DNA of 13,728 nucleotides from Caldilineaceae bacterium (GTDB lineage: Bacteria > Chloroflexota > Anaerolineae > Caldilineales > Caldilineaceae): positions 1 through 13,728 of the forward strand of contig JALHQH010000097.1 of the NCBI GenBank assembly GCA_022842065.1. The letters are read 5' to 3'. This document shows positions 5,437 to 12,547 of this stretch, in pieces. The notes beneath the pieces are model-generated. The model was given only the letters and a program-made list of their open reading frames with translations. It did not search any database and was not told where the DNA came from. The stretch's first letter is position 1. Every line of letters begins with the position of its first letter. The position numbers and the translations under genes were made by a program.

Positions 5437-6903
5437 ATGCGCATTGTCACCGGTTGTATCGAACATGAGACGAGTACCTTTACCCCCGTCCCGACTACGC
5501 GGGCGAGCTTTTTTGCGCGCTTTGGCGAGTTGCATGGGCCGGCGGTGATCGAAAAATTTCGGGGCACAAATACGCCAATTGGCGGCTTTATCGAGGCGGC
5601 GGATGCGTATGGCTTTGAACTGATCCCCACCATCTTTGCCGAAGCACATCCCAGTGGCCCGGTTGCGCGTCCGGTTTTTGAACAGTTGGTCAACGAACTG
5701 CTGGCGGGGATTCGGGGGGCGGGTGCGATAGACGGCGTGTTGCTGCAGCTCCATGGCGCGATGGTGGCCGAAGGCGTTGACGATGGCGAAGGCTACATCC
5801 TGGCGGCAGTACGCAACTTGGTCGGGCCGACGATCCCGATTGTCGCCCAGTTGGACATTCACTCTAGCATTTCGCAGCAGATGGTTGCCAACGCCGATGT
5901 ACTGATTGGCCGCGAAAGTTATCCAGAGATTGACATGGCGGCCCGTGGTCGCGAATGTGCCGATGTCCTCGTGCGCATTCTCACCCAAGGGTTACGCCCG
6001 ACCATGGCCTTGCATCAACTGCCGATGATCTGGGGGATGAACCAGGTGACCGCCCACTCGCCCATGCGTGAGGCGATTGCCGAATTGCACCGCATCGAAG
6101 CCCAACCAGGGGTGATCTGCGGCTCGATCGCCACCGGTTTTCCCCTCTCCGATGTGCCGGATATGGGCTCGTCGGTCTACATTGTTACCGACAACGACCA
6201 GGCCTTGGCCCAACGGTATGCCGATGAACTGGCCGCCTGGATCTGGGCTCGCCGCGCCGACTGGCAACTCGCCATGCCCAGCACGGCCGACGCGCTCAAA
6301 GTGGCCCAGGCGCAAGGGCGCTACCCAGTAATCTTTGCCGACCGTAATGATAACCCTGGCGGCGGTTCACCCGGCGACAGCACGGGACTACTGCGCACCT
6401 TTATTGAGGCCGGGCTAGAGGATGCCTGTGTGCTCTATATCGTTGACCCGGAGGCGGTGGCGCAATGTCAACAGGCGGGCGTCGGCGCAACATTGACGCT
6501 CGATGTGGGGGCCAAGTCATCGCCTTTGCAGGGCACGCCCGTGCGCATGACCGTCGAAGTGATCGCCTGTTCCGACGGTCATTTCCACTACGACGGGCCG
6601 ATGTACGCCGGGCTGGCCGGCAACATGGGGCCATCGGCCTACATCCGCCAGGGGGGCATCCATCTGATCCTGACCAATGGCCGCGACCAGCCCTTTGATA
6701 CCGCCTTTGCGCGCACACTGGGGCTTGATCCACGCCAGATGCGTTATATCAGCGTCAAATCCGCCGCCCATTTCCGGGCCGCGTTTGAACCATGGGCCGG
6801 TGCGATTTACGTCGTCTCGGAACCAAGTGTCCACAGTGCCGACACAGGGACCTTAACCTATCACCACCTGGGGCGAAAACTCTATCCCTTCGACCCGCTG
6901 TAA
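5437..6903 (+). CDS. M81-family metallopeptidase-like protein (MlrC / microcystinase C-like)
   Basis: This 488-residue protein belongs to the family of MlrC, which cuts linearised microcystin and related peptides; most members act on unknown amide or peptide substrates. The N-terminal domain (about 1-285) shows EHETSTF (9-15), LHGAM (105-109) and QLDIHSSIS (138-146, with Asp140 and His142). The C-terminal domain shows DNPGGGSPGDST (305-316). Family members normally have a third metal ligand His in a YPHVD motif about 22 residues after the DxH; here that segment reads SYPEIDM, with Glu164 in its place. Length is normal and there is no signal peptide, so it is cytoplasmic. The start is supported by GGAG at 5428-5431, 5 bases before ATG. 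It lies between a dehydrogenase and a peptide-type ABC transporter, which suits hydrolysis of an imported compound. Confidence 0.9.
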   Translation: MRIVTGCIEHETSTFTPVPTTRASFFARFGELHGPAVIEKFRGTNTPIGGFIEAADAYGFELIPTIFAEAHPSGPVARPVFEQLVNELLAGIRGAGAIDGVLLQLHGAMVAEGVDDGEGYILAAVRNLVGPTIPIVAQLDIHSSISQQMVANADVLIGRESYPEIDMAARGRECADVLVRILTQGLRPTMALHQLPMIWGMNQVTAHSPMREAIAELHRIEAQPGVICGSIATGFPLSDVPDMGSSVYIVTDNDQALAQRYADELAAWIWARRADWQLAMPSTADALKVAQAQGRYPVIFADRNDNPGGGSPGDSTGLLRTFIEAGLEDACVLYIVDPEAVAQCQQAGVGATLTLDVGAKSSPLQGTPVRMTVEVIACSDGHFHYDGPMYAGLAGNMGPSAYIRQGGIHLILTNGRDQPFDTAFARTLGLDPRQMRYISVKSAAHFRAAFEPWAGAIYVVSEPSVHSADTGTLTYHHLGRKLYPFDPL

Positions 6904-6979
6904 GTTAATCAGGGCCATAGCTGTTAGAATTGTCATTGGGCGCCCGTCCCAAAGGGAACCCCGCCCCCGGCTTTTTGGT

Positions 6980-7013
6980 GAGGAATCTCGGTCTGGGCAA
7001 GCAGAGATTCCTC
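6980..7013. repeat. Hairpin between the M81 and solute-binding protein genes
   Basis: GAGGAATCTC (6980-6989) and GAGATTCCTC (7004-7013) are perfect 10-base reverse complements with a 14-base loop, followed by CGCTTCG and later CGGAATGACATCGG. This wording resembles a palindromic intergenic repeat I recall from many bacterial genomes, but I cannot confirm it here. The rest of 6904-7124 holds only a small GGGCGCCC palindrome (6938-6945) and no convincing promoter. Confidence 0.6.
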
Positions 7014-7112
7014 GCTTCGGGTGCTCCTAGAGCGCGGAATGACATCGGTTAATCTAGCAGCACGCCCTATTCGCGAAACCAGCTAACAAACCAATCAACC
7101 AATCAGTTGTAA

Positions 7113-7116
7113 AGGA
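7113..7116 (+). promoter_or_regulatory. Ribosome-binding site favouring the start at 7125
   Basis: AGGA (in AAAGGAA) is only 2 bases from ATG 7119 but 8 bases from the in-frame ATG at 7125. The normal spacing supports 7125. Confidence 0.55.
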
Positions 7117-7124
7117 ACATGTCG

Positions 7125-8738
7125 ATGACACTTACTACACCTTCCCACCTGCTGCGCCGGACCACGCTCTCGCGACGGCAGTTACTCAAGGCTGGGGCCG
7201 GCAGCATGAGCGCCCTAACCCTGTTGAGCCTGGCCGGCTGCCAGGCGGTTGCCCCAGGGGCCGCGCCCGCCGCCGAAGAGGCCGCCGCCACCGGCCCCAC
7301 CAAGCTGACCATCGGCTATGACAGCGACATCATCAAGCTTGACCCAGGCGTCCAGCAGACTGGCAACGACTGGCCGGCCGCTGCGCTCGTCTACAACCGC
7401 CTGGTCGAATATGACAACACGATGATGAACCCTGTGCCCAGCTTGGCCGAATCGTGGACCGTCTCGGATGATGGGTTGACCTACACCTTCCAGTTACGGA
7501 CAGGAGTCAAATTTCACAACGGGCGCGAGGTGACCGCCGAAGATGTGGCCTACACCTTTACCCGCAACTTCGAGATTGGCTCGGAAGGGCGCTTTGCCGG
7601 CTATATGATCGCGGTCGACACCTTTGAAGCAACCAGCCCAACCGAGTTTGTGATCCACCTCAAACAGAACGATGTCACCTTCTTCCCTAACCTGGCCGTC
7701 ATGTCGGCCTCGATTGTGGACAAGGAGACGATTGGCGAGGTGGAAACCCACCCAGTTGGCAGCGGCCCCTATGAATTTGTCGAATGGATCCCCGGTGAGC
7801 AGGTGGTCTATCGCAAGTTCAAGGATTACTGGAACCAGGAGCAACTAGCCCAGTGGCCGGACGAGATTGTCACGGTGCCGATCCCCGAAGTGCAGACCCG
7901 CGTCGCCAACCTGCAGAGCGGGCAGGTCGATATTGTCACCGCGATTCCGCCCGAATTCTTTGACCAGATTGCCGGCGATCCCAATTTGCAACTGTTGGGC
8001 CAAGAGGTCACGGCGTCCTATCTCTGCTTGATCTTTAGCAACGAGCGCCCCCCCTTCCAGGATAACAAGCTGCTGCGCCAGGCGATTGCCCGGGCGATTG
8101 ACAAAGAGGCGATCACGCAAAATGTCTTCTTTGGCTCCGGCGAAACGCAGTGCAACCTGATTCCCTCGACCCACTGGGCCTACAGCGAACTAGACTGCCC
8201 CCCGCGCGATCTCGAGGCTGCACGCCAACTGCTCGCCGAGTCCGGCTTTGATACCAGCACCAAGATCACCTTCCGCACCTTTACCGGGCAGGAATTTGGG
8301 GTGCCAGTGGCGGAGATTATCCAGAGCAACTTGGCCGAGCTTGGGCTGAACGTCGAAATTGAACCTCTGGAATGGGCCTTCTATGTTGAAGATGCCTGGG
8401 TTGGCCGCAACTTCGAGATGACCCTGGCCTGGTACACGCGCGAAATCGATCCCGACGGTCTCTTCAGCAGCGTCCTGCGCAAGGAACAGGGCAACAACCC
8501 CATGCGCTACTTCAACCAAGCGGTCGAGGATCTCTTCGACCAGGCCAAGGCCACCCCAGATCGCGAAGAACGCAAGCAACTCTACGCCGAGTTGATGAAC
8601 ATTGCCATCCTTGACGACACCCCCCTGGTCAAGCTCAAGACCATGGAGATCAAATGGGCCGCCAACAAGAAGGTCGAAGGCTTTACCCTGCTTCCTAAAG
8701 GCATGCCGAATTTGTTTGATTGGAAGTATGTGGGGTAG
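7125..8738 (+). CDS. ABC transporter solute-binding lipoprotein, family 5, with Tat-type signal
   Basis: This 537-residue extracytoplasmic receptor belongs to a peptide-type ABC importer. The N-terminus has a twin-arginine motif, SRRQLLKAG, then a hydrophobic run and lipobox LAGC with Cys39, so it is probably exported folded and lipid-anchored. A short Ala/Pro/Glu linker follows, then the SBP family-5 domain with YTFQLRTGVKFHNG, TAEDVAYTFTRNFE and LLRQAIARAIDKEAI. Length is normal. An upstream in-frame ATG at 7119 adds two residues. It heads the transporter part of the operon: a permease pair follows after a 217-base gap containing a large palindrome, which may allow the receptor to be made in excess over the permeases. 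The other solute-binding protein in the window uses a Sec-type signal, so the two are not a recent duplicate. Substrate unknown. Confidence 0.93.
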   Translation: MTLTTPSHLLRRTTLSRRQLLKAGAGSMSALTLLSLAGCQAVAPGAAPAAEEAAATGPTKLTIGYDSDIIKLDPGVQQTGNDWPAAALVYNRLVEYDNTMMNPVPSLAESWTVSDDGLTYTFQLRTGVKFHNGREVTAEDVAYTFTRNFEIGSEGRFAGYMIAVDTFEATSPTEFVIHLKQNDVTFFPNLAVMSASIVDKETIGEVETHPVGSGPYEFVEWIPGEQVVYRKFKDYWNQEQLAQWPDEIVTVPIPEVQTRVANLQSGQVDIVTAIPPEFFDQIAGDPNLQLLGQEVTASYLCLIFSNERPPFQDNKLLRQAIARAIDKEAITQNVFFGSGETQCNLIPSTHWAYSELDCPPRDLEAARQLLAESGFDTSTKITFRTFTGQEFGVPVAEIIQSNLAELGLNVEIEPLEWAFYVEDAWVGRNFEMTLAWYTREIDPDGLFSSVLRKEQGNNPMRYFNQAVEDLFDQAKATPDREERKQLYAELMNIAILDDTPLVKLKTMEIKWAANKKVEGFTLLPKGMPNLFDWKYVG

Positions 8739-8755
8739 GTTTGGTAGGGAAATCA

Positions 8756-8919
8756 GTAAATCGGTAGAACAGTAAATCGGTAGATAGGTAGACAAGTCGT
8801 GTTCGATTGCTCGTCCCGTAGGGACGGTTGACCTTAGGCCCCCAAAATGCATATATACCTAAGGTCAACCGTCCCTACGGGACGAACCGATGTACCGATT
8901 TACTGTTCTACCGATTTAC
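8756..8919. repeat. Three-tier nested palindrome between solute-binding protein and permease genes
   Basis: The outer arms 8756-8782 and 8893-8919 are perfect 27-base reverse complements, and each contains GTAAATCGGTA twice at a 16-base period. The inner arms 8811-8838 and 8858-8885 are perfect 28-base reverse complements around a 19-base loop. Within each inner arm CGTCCC and GGGACG form a further small palindrome (8812-8826, 8870-8884). The element ends 36 bases before the permease start. It contains no gene. It could act as a partial terminator or mRNA-stabilising structure, or be a non-autonomous mobile element; flanking target duplications are not evident. Confidence 0.85.
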
Positions 8920-8955
8920 CTTCTCCCCCCTCACAACAACAGGAATCGCGCGCCC

Positions 8956-9900
8956 ATGCAACAATACATCCTGCGCCGGTTGGTGCAGATGGTCTTTGTC
9001 CTTGTGCTCTTTTCGATGGTGGTTTTTGCCGTGCTACGGTTGGTGCCGGGTGATCCGGTGGCCGCGCAATTGGGGCTAGAGGCCAGCCAAGAGGCGTATG
9101 ACCAGTTGCGCCAGGAGATGGGGCTGGACCAGCCGATTTATGTGCAATATGCAGTCTGGCTAGGCGAAGTCTCACGGGGTGACTTTGGGACCTCGTGGCG
9201 CTCACGCCAGACGGCGATTTCGCTGATTCAGCGCCGCTTCCCCGCCACGATTTGGCTGACCCTGGCCTCGATTACCATTGGCTTGCTCATCAGCGTACCG
9301 TTAGGGATCATCGCCGGTGTGCGCCCGCGCTCGCTGCTGGCTCACTTTGCCACCTTTTTCTCGCTGGTGGGGATCGCGCTGCCGAGCTTTTGGCTGGGGC
9401 TAATGCTATTACTTACGCTGGCGGTTTCCTTGCGCTGGTTGCCCCCCTCCGGCTATATCTCCCCGCTGGTTGATCCAGTGATGGGGCTAAAGTTTTTGGC
9501 GATGCCGGCGATTACGTTGGGCATCGGTCTGGCCGCACCGCTGACCCGCTTTATCCGTTCGGGCATGTTGGATGTCATGAGCACCGATTACATCCGCACC
9601 GCGCGCGCCAAAGGGTTAGTCGACCGCATGGTGATCTTTCGCCATGCGCTCAAAAACGCCTTGCTTTCAGTCGTGACGATCTTTGGCGTTTTGCTGGGCA
9701 GCCTGCTCGGTGGGTCGATTGTCACCGAATCGGTCTTTAACTGGCCGGGGATCGGTACCTTGCTGCTCCAGGCGATCCAACAGCGCGATTATGGCATTGT
9801 CCAAGGGGTCGTGCTCTTTATCTCGCTGATCTTTATGATCGTCAATCTGCTCGTGGACCTGACCTATGCCTATCTCGACCCACGGATTCATTATAATTAA
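8956..9900 (+). CDS. ABC transporter permease, DppB/OppB type
   Basis: This 314-residue inner-membrane protein is one of the two channel subunits of a peptide-type importer. About six membrane helices are visible (near 9-30, 100-122, 131-155, 175-195, 235-258 and 280-302). The N-terminus YILRRLVQMVFVLVLFS and the following LVPGDP are typical of DppB. The cytoplasmic EAA loop that docks the ATPase reads DYIRTARAKGL (211-221). The start at 8956 is chosen because the family's N-terminus begins there; an in-frame ATG at 8890 would place 22 residues inside the palindrome. AGGA at 8941-8944 is a distant but usable ribosome-binding site. The DppC-type gene follows 22 bases later. No ATPase gene is present in the window. 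Confidence 0.93.
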   Translation: MQQYILRRLVQMVFVLVLFSMVVFAVLRLVPGDPVAAQLGLEASQEAYDQLRQEMGLDQPIYVQYAVWLGEVSRGDFGTSWRSRQTAISLIQRRFPATIWLTLASITIGLLISVPLGIIAGVRPRSLLAHFATFFSLVGIALPSFWLGLMLLLTLAVSLRWLPPSGYISPLVDPVMGLKFLAMPAITLGIGLAAPLTRFIRSGMLDVMSTDYIRTARAKGLVDRMVIFRHALKNALLSVVTIFGVLLGSLLGGSIVTESVFNWPGIGTLLLQAIQQRDYGIVQGVVLFISLIFMIVNLLVDLTYAYLDPRIHYN

Positions 9901-9911
9901 CTATGCCAAGT

Positions 9912-9915
9912 AGGA
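9912..9915 (+). promoter_or_regulatory. Ribosome-binding site supporting a TTG start at 9923
   Basis: AGGA is 7 bases upstream of TTG 9923, the first in-frame start for the DppC-type permease. The nearer ATG at 9903 is out of frame and encodes only eight residues before a stop at 9927-9929. Confidence 0.6.
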
Positions 9916-9922
9916 ACGCATC

Positions 9923-10813
9923 TTGTTGACAACCCTTTCTGCCGCGCAACCGGGCAAAGCCCAACGGCGGGCGTCACGCAGCCTCGAATTTATAAAAAGT
10001 GTCCTGCGCAATCGGCTGGCCGCGCTGGGCGTATTGATTGTTGGGCTGCTCTGTGTGGCCGCCTTGTTTGCCCCCGTGCTTGCCCCCTACGCACCCGAAG
10101 CGCAATTTTCGGATGCAGCGCGCCAGCCGCCTTCGCTGGACTATTTCTTTGGTACCGACACCATTGGCCGCGACAACTTTAGTCGGATTCTCTTTGGCAC
10201 GCGCGTCTCCCTGTTGGTGGGCGTGGCCTCGATGATCTTTGCCAGCGCGTTGGGGGTGACGATTGGGCTGTTTGCCGGCTATTATGGCGGCTGGATCGAT
10301 ACTGTGTTGATGCGCACGATGGACGCGCTACTGGCCTTCCCGGCGGTCCTGCTCGCGATCTTTATCATTGCCGTCCTTGGCCCTTCCTTGTTGAACGCGG
10401 TCCTGGCCGTCGGCATTGTCTACACACCGACCTTTGCCCGCCTGATCCGCGCCAGCGCGCTTTCGATCCGCGAGCAGGAGTATCTGGAATCGGCACGCGC
10501 AATTGGGTTGCGTGATGGCCAAATCATGCGCCGGGTGATTCTGCTCAACAGCCTCTCGCCGCTTGTGGTGCAATTTTCGTTGGGGGTGGGTTATGCCATT
10601 TTGGTTGAGGCCAGCCTGAGTTTTCTCGGCCTTGGCGTCCAACCACCCACGCCCGCCTGGGGATCCATGTTGGGCTACGGGCGCAACTACATGGCCATCG
10701 CGCCCTGGTTGACCGCCTTTCCAGGCCTGGCGATTTTTGTCACTGTGTTGGGTTTTAACTTTGTAGGTGATGGGCTACGCGAGGCGTTGGACCCACGGAT
10801 GCGGCGGTTTTGA
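9923..10813 (+). CDS. ABC transporter permease, DppC/OppC type
   Basis: This 296-residue inner-membrane subunit pairs with the DppB-type protein just upstream. A cytoplasmic N-terminal segment of about 35 residues is followed by the first membrane helix, then the DppC hallmark GTDTIGRDNFSRILFG (77-92), further helices, and the EAA loop EQEYLESARAIGL (184-196). The C-terminus GDGLREALDPRMRRF is standard for the family. The start is TTG, supported by its ribosome-binding site; no in-frame ATG lies in the N-terminal region before the membrane domain. It is the last gene of the plus-strand operon: 37 bases later the next gene ends on the opposite strand. The two ATPases that normally follow dppC are missing here and must be encoded elsewhere. 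Confidence 0.93.
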   Translation: MLTTLSAAQPGKAQRRASRSLEFIKSVLRNRLAALGVLIVGLLCVAALFAPVLAPYAPEAQFSDAARQPPSLDYFFGTDTIGRDNFSRILFGTRVSLLVGVASMIFASALGVTIGLFAGYYGGWIDTVLMRTMDALLAFPAVLLAIFIIAVLGPSLLNAVLAVGIVYTPTFARLIRASALSIREQEYLESARAIGLRDGQIMRRVILLNSLSPLVVQFSLGVGYAILVEASLSFLGLGVQPPTPAWGSMLGYGRNYMAIAPWLTAFPGLAIFVTVLGFNFVGDGLREALDPRMRRF

Positions 10814-10850
10814 GCGCAAGGAAGGTGAACGTGAGGTAATTTATCAGCTA

Positions 10851-11180
10851 CTACCGTTTTTCGGCCTCAAGCAGGTCAACCATATCGTCGATTTCGGCTA
10901 AGGGTAAGTCGCTGCCCAGGCTACCCGGTGTACCACGCTGATCGAGAATTTCCTGTAGTTGCCAACGCGTTATTCCTGCTAATTCGGCGGCTTTGCCTAA
11001 GCTACATTGGTCGGTCTGATAAAGTTGAATTGCTTGGTCTAGCGTAACGTTCTGTGGCAGCCCGATATCTTCGGTAAACTGATGCAATTGCGCAATCAGC
11101 CACTGTAGATCATCACCAGAGAGCGATTGCGCTAATTCCAAAACTTGCTGTGGCGTCACCGTTTCTGTACTTGTAATCAT
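10851..11180 (-). CDS. UPF0175-family small protein (putative antitoxin-like)
   Basis: This 109-residue protein matches the UPF0175 pattern from about residue 50 to 85: a helix ending in LYQTDQCSLGKAAELAG, then ITRWQLQEILDQRG, a helix-turn-helix-like segment. UPF0175 genes are often found beside PIN-like (DUF3368) toxin genes, which is the basis for the antitoxin idea; no such partner is visible on either side. The N-terminal 50 residues are an extra helical stretch not needed for the family. The start is supported by AGGA 5 bases upstream. It converges on the permease operon and its upstream region is AT-rich, unlike its neighbours, which is compatible with later insertion. DNA-binding regulator is the alternative reading. 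Confidence 0.7.
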   Translation of the reverse strand: MITSTETVTPQQVLELAQSLSGDDLQWLIAQLHQFTEDIGLPQNVTLDQAIQLYQTDQCSLGKAAELAGITRWQLQEILDQRGTPGSLGSDLPLAEIDDMVDLLEAEKR

Positions 11181-11207
11181 TGGATTCCTTGATTAATACG
11201 CGGTTGC

Positions 11208-11252
11208 TTTGAAACCAGTACTTTTACTCGTTCAAAAATTACTGGTTTCAAA
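11208..11252. repeat. Inverted repeat upstream of the UPF0175 gene
   Basis: TTTGAAACCAGTA (11208-11220) and TACTGGTTTCAAA (11240-11252) are perfect 13-base reverse complements with a 19-base AT-rich centre. It lies 28 bases upstream of the UPF0175 start. It may be an operator for a dimeric autoregulator or a leader hairpin. Confidence 0.7.
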
Positions 11253-11308
11253 CAGAGCACACTTTAAGATAAAAAATTTCTAACACTGGCATAATTAAAA
11301 AACAATGA

Positions 11309-11336
11309 TTGACTTTGTTATCGGGCTGCTTGTAAT
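11309..11336 (+). promoter_or_regulatory. Strong candidate promoter for the dipeptidase/lyase pair
   Basis: TTGACT (11309-11314) and TGTAAT (11331-11336) are 16 bases apart, each matching the sigma-70-type consensus at five of six positions, and an A-rich tract precedes the -35. The transcript would start near 11343, about 74 bases before the dipeptidase ATG. Confidence 0.6.
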
Positions 11337-11416
11337 CACGAAATGAGTTTACAGGATTTGCCTTTTCCTGTCAATCATCTGGTTTATGCCTCTCCGCACC
11401 GGCAAATGGAGCCTAC

Positions 11417-12532
11417 ATGCTGATCTTCGACGGCGATTACCCCATGGCGTATGGTGCGCTCGACCTAAACCGCGATCTGACCTTGCCCATTGCCGCGGCG
11501 CGCACCCAACCCGATCAAGATCCGGCCACTCGTTCGTCCAATGCCGGCATCATGGCAACCTTGCCTGAAATGCGGTGCGGCAAGATCGCTGGGGCATTGG
11601 TCAAAGTGGTGGGGCGCATTAAACGGCCAAACAGCCCGCTTTGGGGCTATAGCAGTGGTGACAGCGCCTATGCTGCGGCGCAAGGGCAACTGGCCTATTA
11701 CCGCATTCTCGCCCGGCGCGGTGAAGCGCGTCTGTTGCGCACTCGTGGTGAGCTGGCCGCGCACTTTGCGGAATGGAGCGCTACTGATGCGACCGGCGGT
11801 GACACCGCGACCCTGCCCATCGGCTTTGTCCTGGGCATGGAAGGGGCCGACCCGATCGTCTGGCCGGAACAGGTGGCCCATTGGTGGGCAGATGGCTTGC
11901 GTGTTGTTAGCTTAACCCATTATGGGGTCAGTACTTATGCGCATGGCACCGGCACGGCCGGCGGGTTGATGCCCCAGGCCAAACCCCTTTTACAGGCAAT
12001 GGCGCAAGTGGGAATGATCCTCGACTTGACCCATCTGGCCGATGAAAGCTTTTGGCAGGCACTCGCACTTTTCGACGGTCCGGTCATCGCCAGCCATCAA
12101 AATTGTCGGGCGCTAGTGCCGGGGGAACGTCAATTCAGCGATGAACAACTGCGCGCGATCATTACACGCGGCGGCGTCATCGGCGTGTCGATGGATACGT
12201 GGATGCTCTATAGCGGTAGCGGACTCGACTGGGCCAAAGCAGGCATCACCGAGCGGCGTGAACTTTTTGCGCGCCAGGATGTCACACTAGCGCACGTCGC
12301 TGATCACATTGATCACCTTTGCCAGTTGGCCGGCAACGCTGACCATGTCGCGATTGGAGGCGACACTGACGGGCAAGGGGGTGTTGACGGTGCCCCCGCC
12401 GAGGTTGACACGGTGGCCGATTATCAACGGCTGGTTGCGGTTCTAGCCCAGCGCGGCTATGATCAGCGCACAATCGAACAGATCATGGTCGGCAACTGGC
12501 TGCGTTTTTATAGGCAATGGCTACCGGCATAA
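11417..12532 (+). CDS. M19-family (renal dipeptidase-like) amidohydrolase with altered metal-binding motif
   Basis: This 371-residue cytoplasmic TIM-barrel protein belongs to membrane/renal dipeptidase family M19, whose members cleave dipeptides (often with a D-residue) and related amides using two zinc ions. Recognisable features are the bridging-glutamate motif GMEGA (Glu142), LTHLADESF (His206), IASHQNCRA (His227) and AIGGDTDG (Asp316). The first metal motif, HxD near the N-terminus of the barrel, is not present: the segment reads FDGDYPMAYGALDLNRDL, with Asp7 and Pro9 at those positions. Such a change should weaken one zinc site. The start is supported by GGAG 5 bases upstream. The lyase gene starts 15 bases after the stop, indicating an operon. 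Together they would release and deaminate an amino acid. Confidence 0.88.
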   Translation: MLIFDGDYPMAYGALDLNRDLTLPIAAARTQPDQDPATRSSNAGIMATLPEMRCGKIAGALVKVVGRIKRPNSPLWGYSSGDSAYAAAQGQLAYYRILARRGEARLLRTRGELAAHFAEWSATDATGGDTATLPIGFVLGMEGADPIVWPEQVAHWWADGLRVVSLTHYGVSTYAHGTGTAGGLMPQAKPLLQAMAQVGMILDLTHLADESFWQALALFDGPVIASHQNCRALVPGERQFSDEQLRAIITRGGVIGVSMDTWMLYSGSGLDWAKAGITERRELFARQDVTLAHVADHIDHLCQLAGNADHVAIGGDTDGQGGVDGAPAEVDTVADYQRLVAVLAQRGYDQRTIEQIMVGNWLRFYRQWLPA

Positions 12533-12547
12533 TTGGAACTTATCCCT

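Noticed and set aside
5437..6903. Naming the M81 gene mlrC and inferring microcystin breakdown
   Set aside because: Family membership is clear, but mlrA, mlrB and mlrD partners are absent and a metal ligand position differs.
8756..8919. Insertion sequence or transposon remnant with transposase
   Set aside because: The element is 164 bases with no coding capacity and no visible target-site duplication, so only a non-autonomous element remains possible.
8890..8955. Earlier ATG for the DppB-type permease
   Set aside because: It lies inside the palindrome's outer arm, adds 22 residues unlike DppB proteins, and the family N-terminus begins at 8956.
9903..9929. Eight-residue open frame overlapping the TTG start of the DppC-type gene
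   Set aside because: It could be a coupling leader, but it has no ribosome-binding site of its own and such short frames arise by chance.
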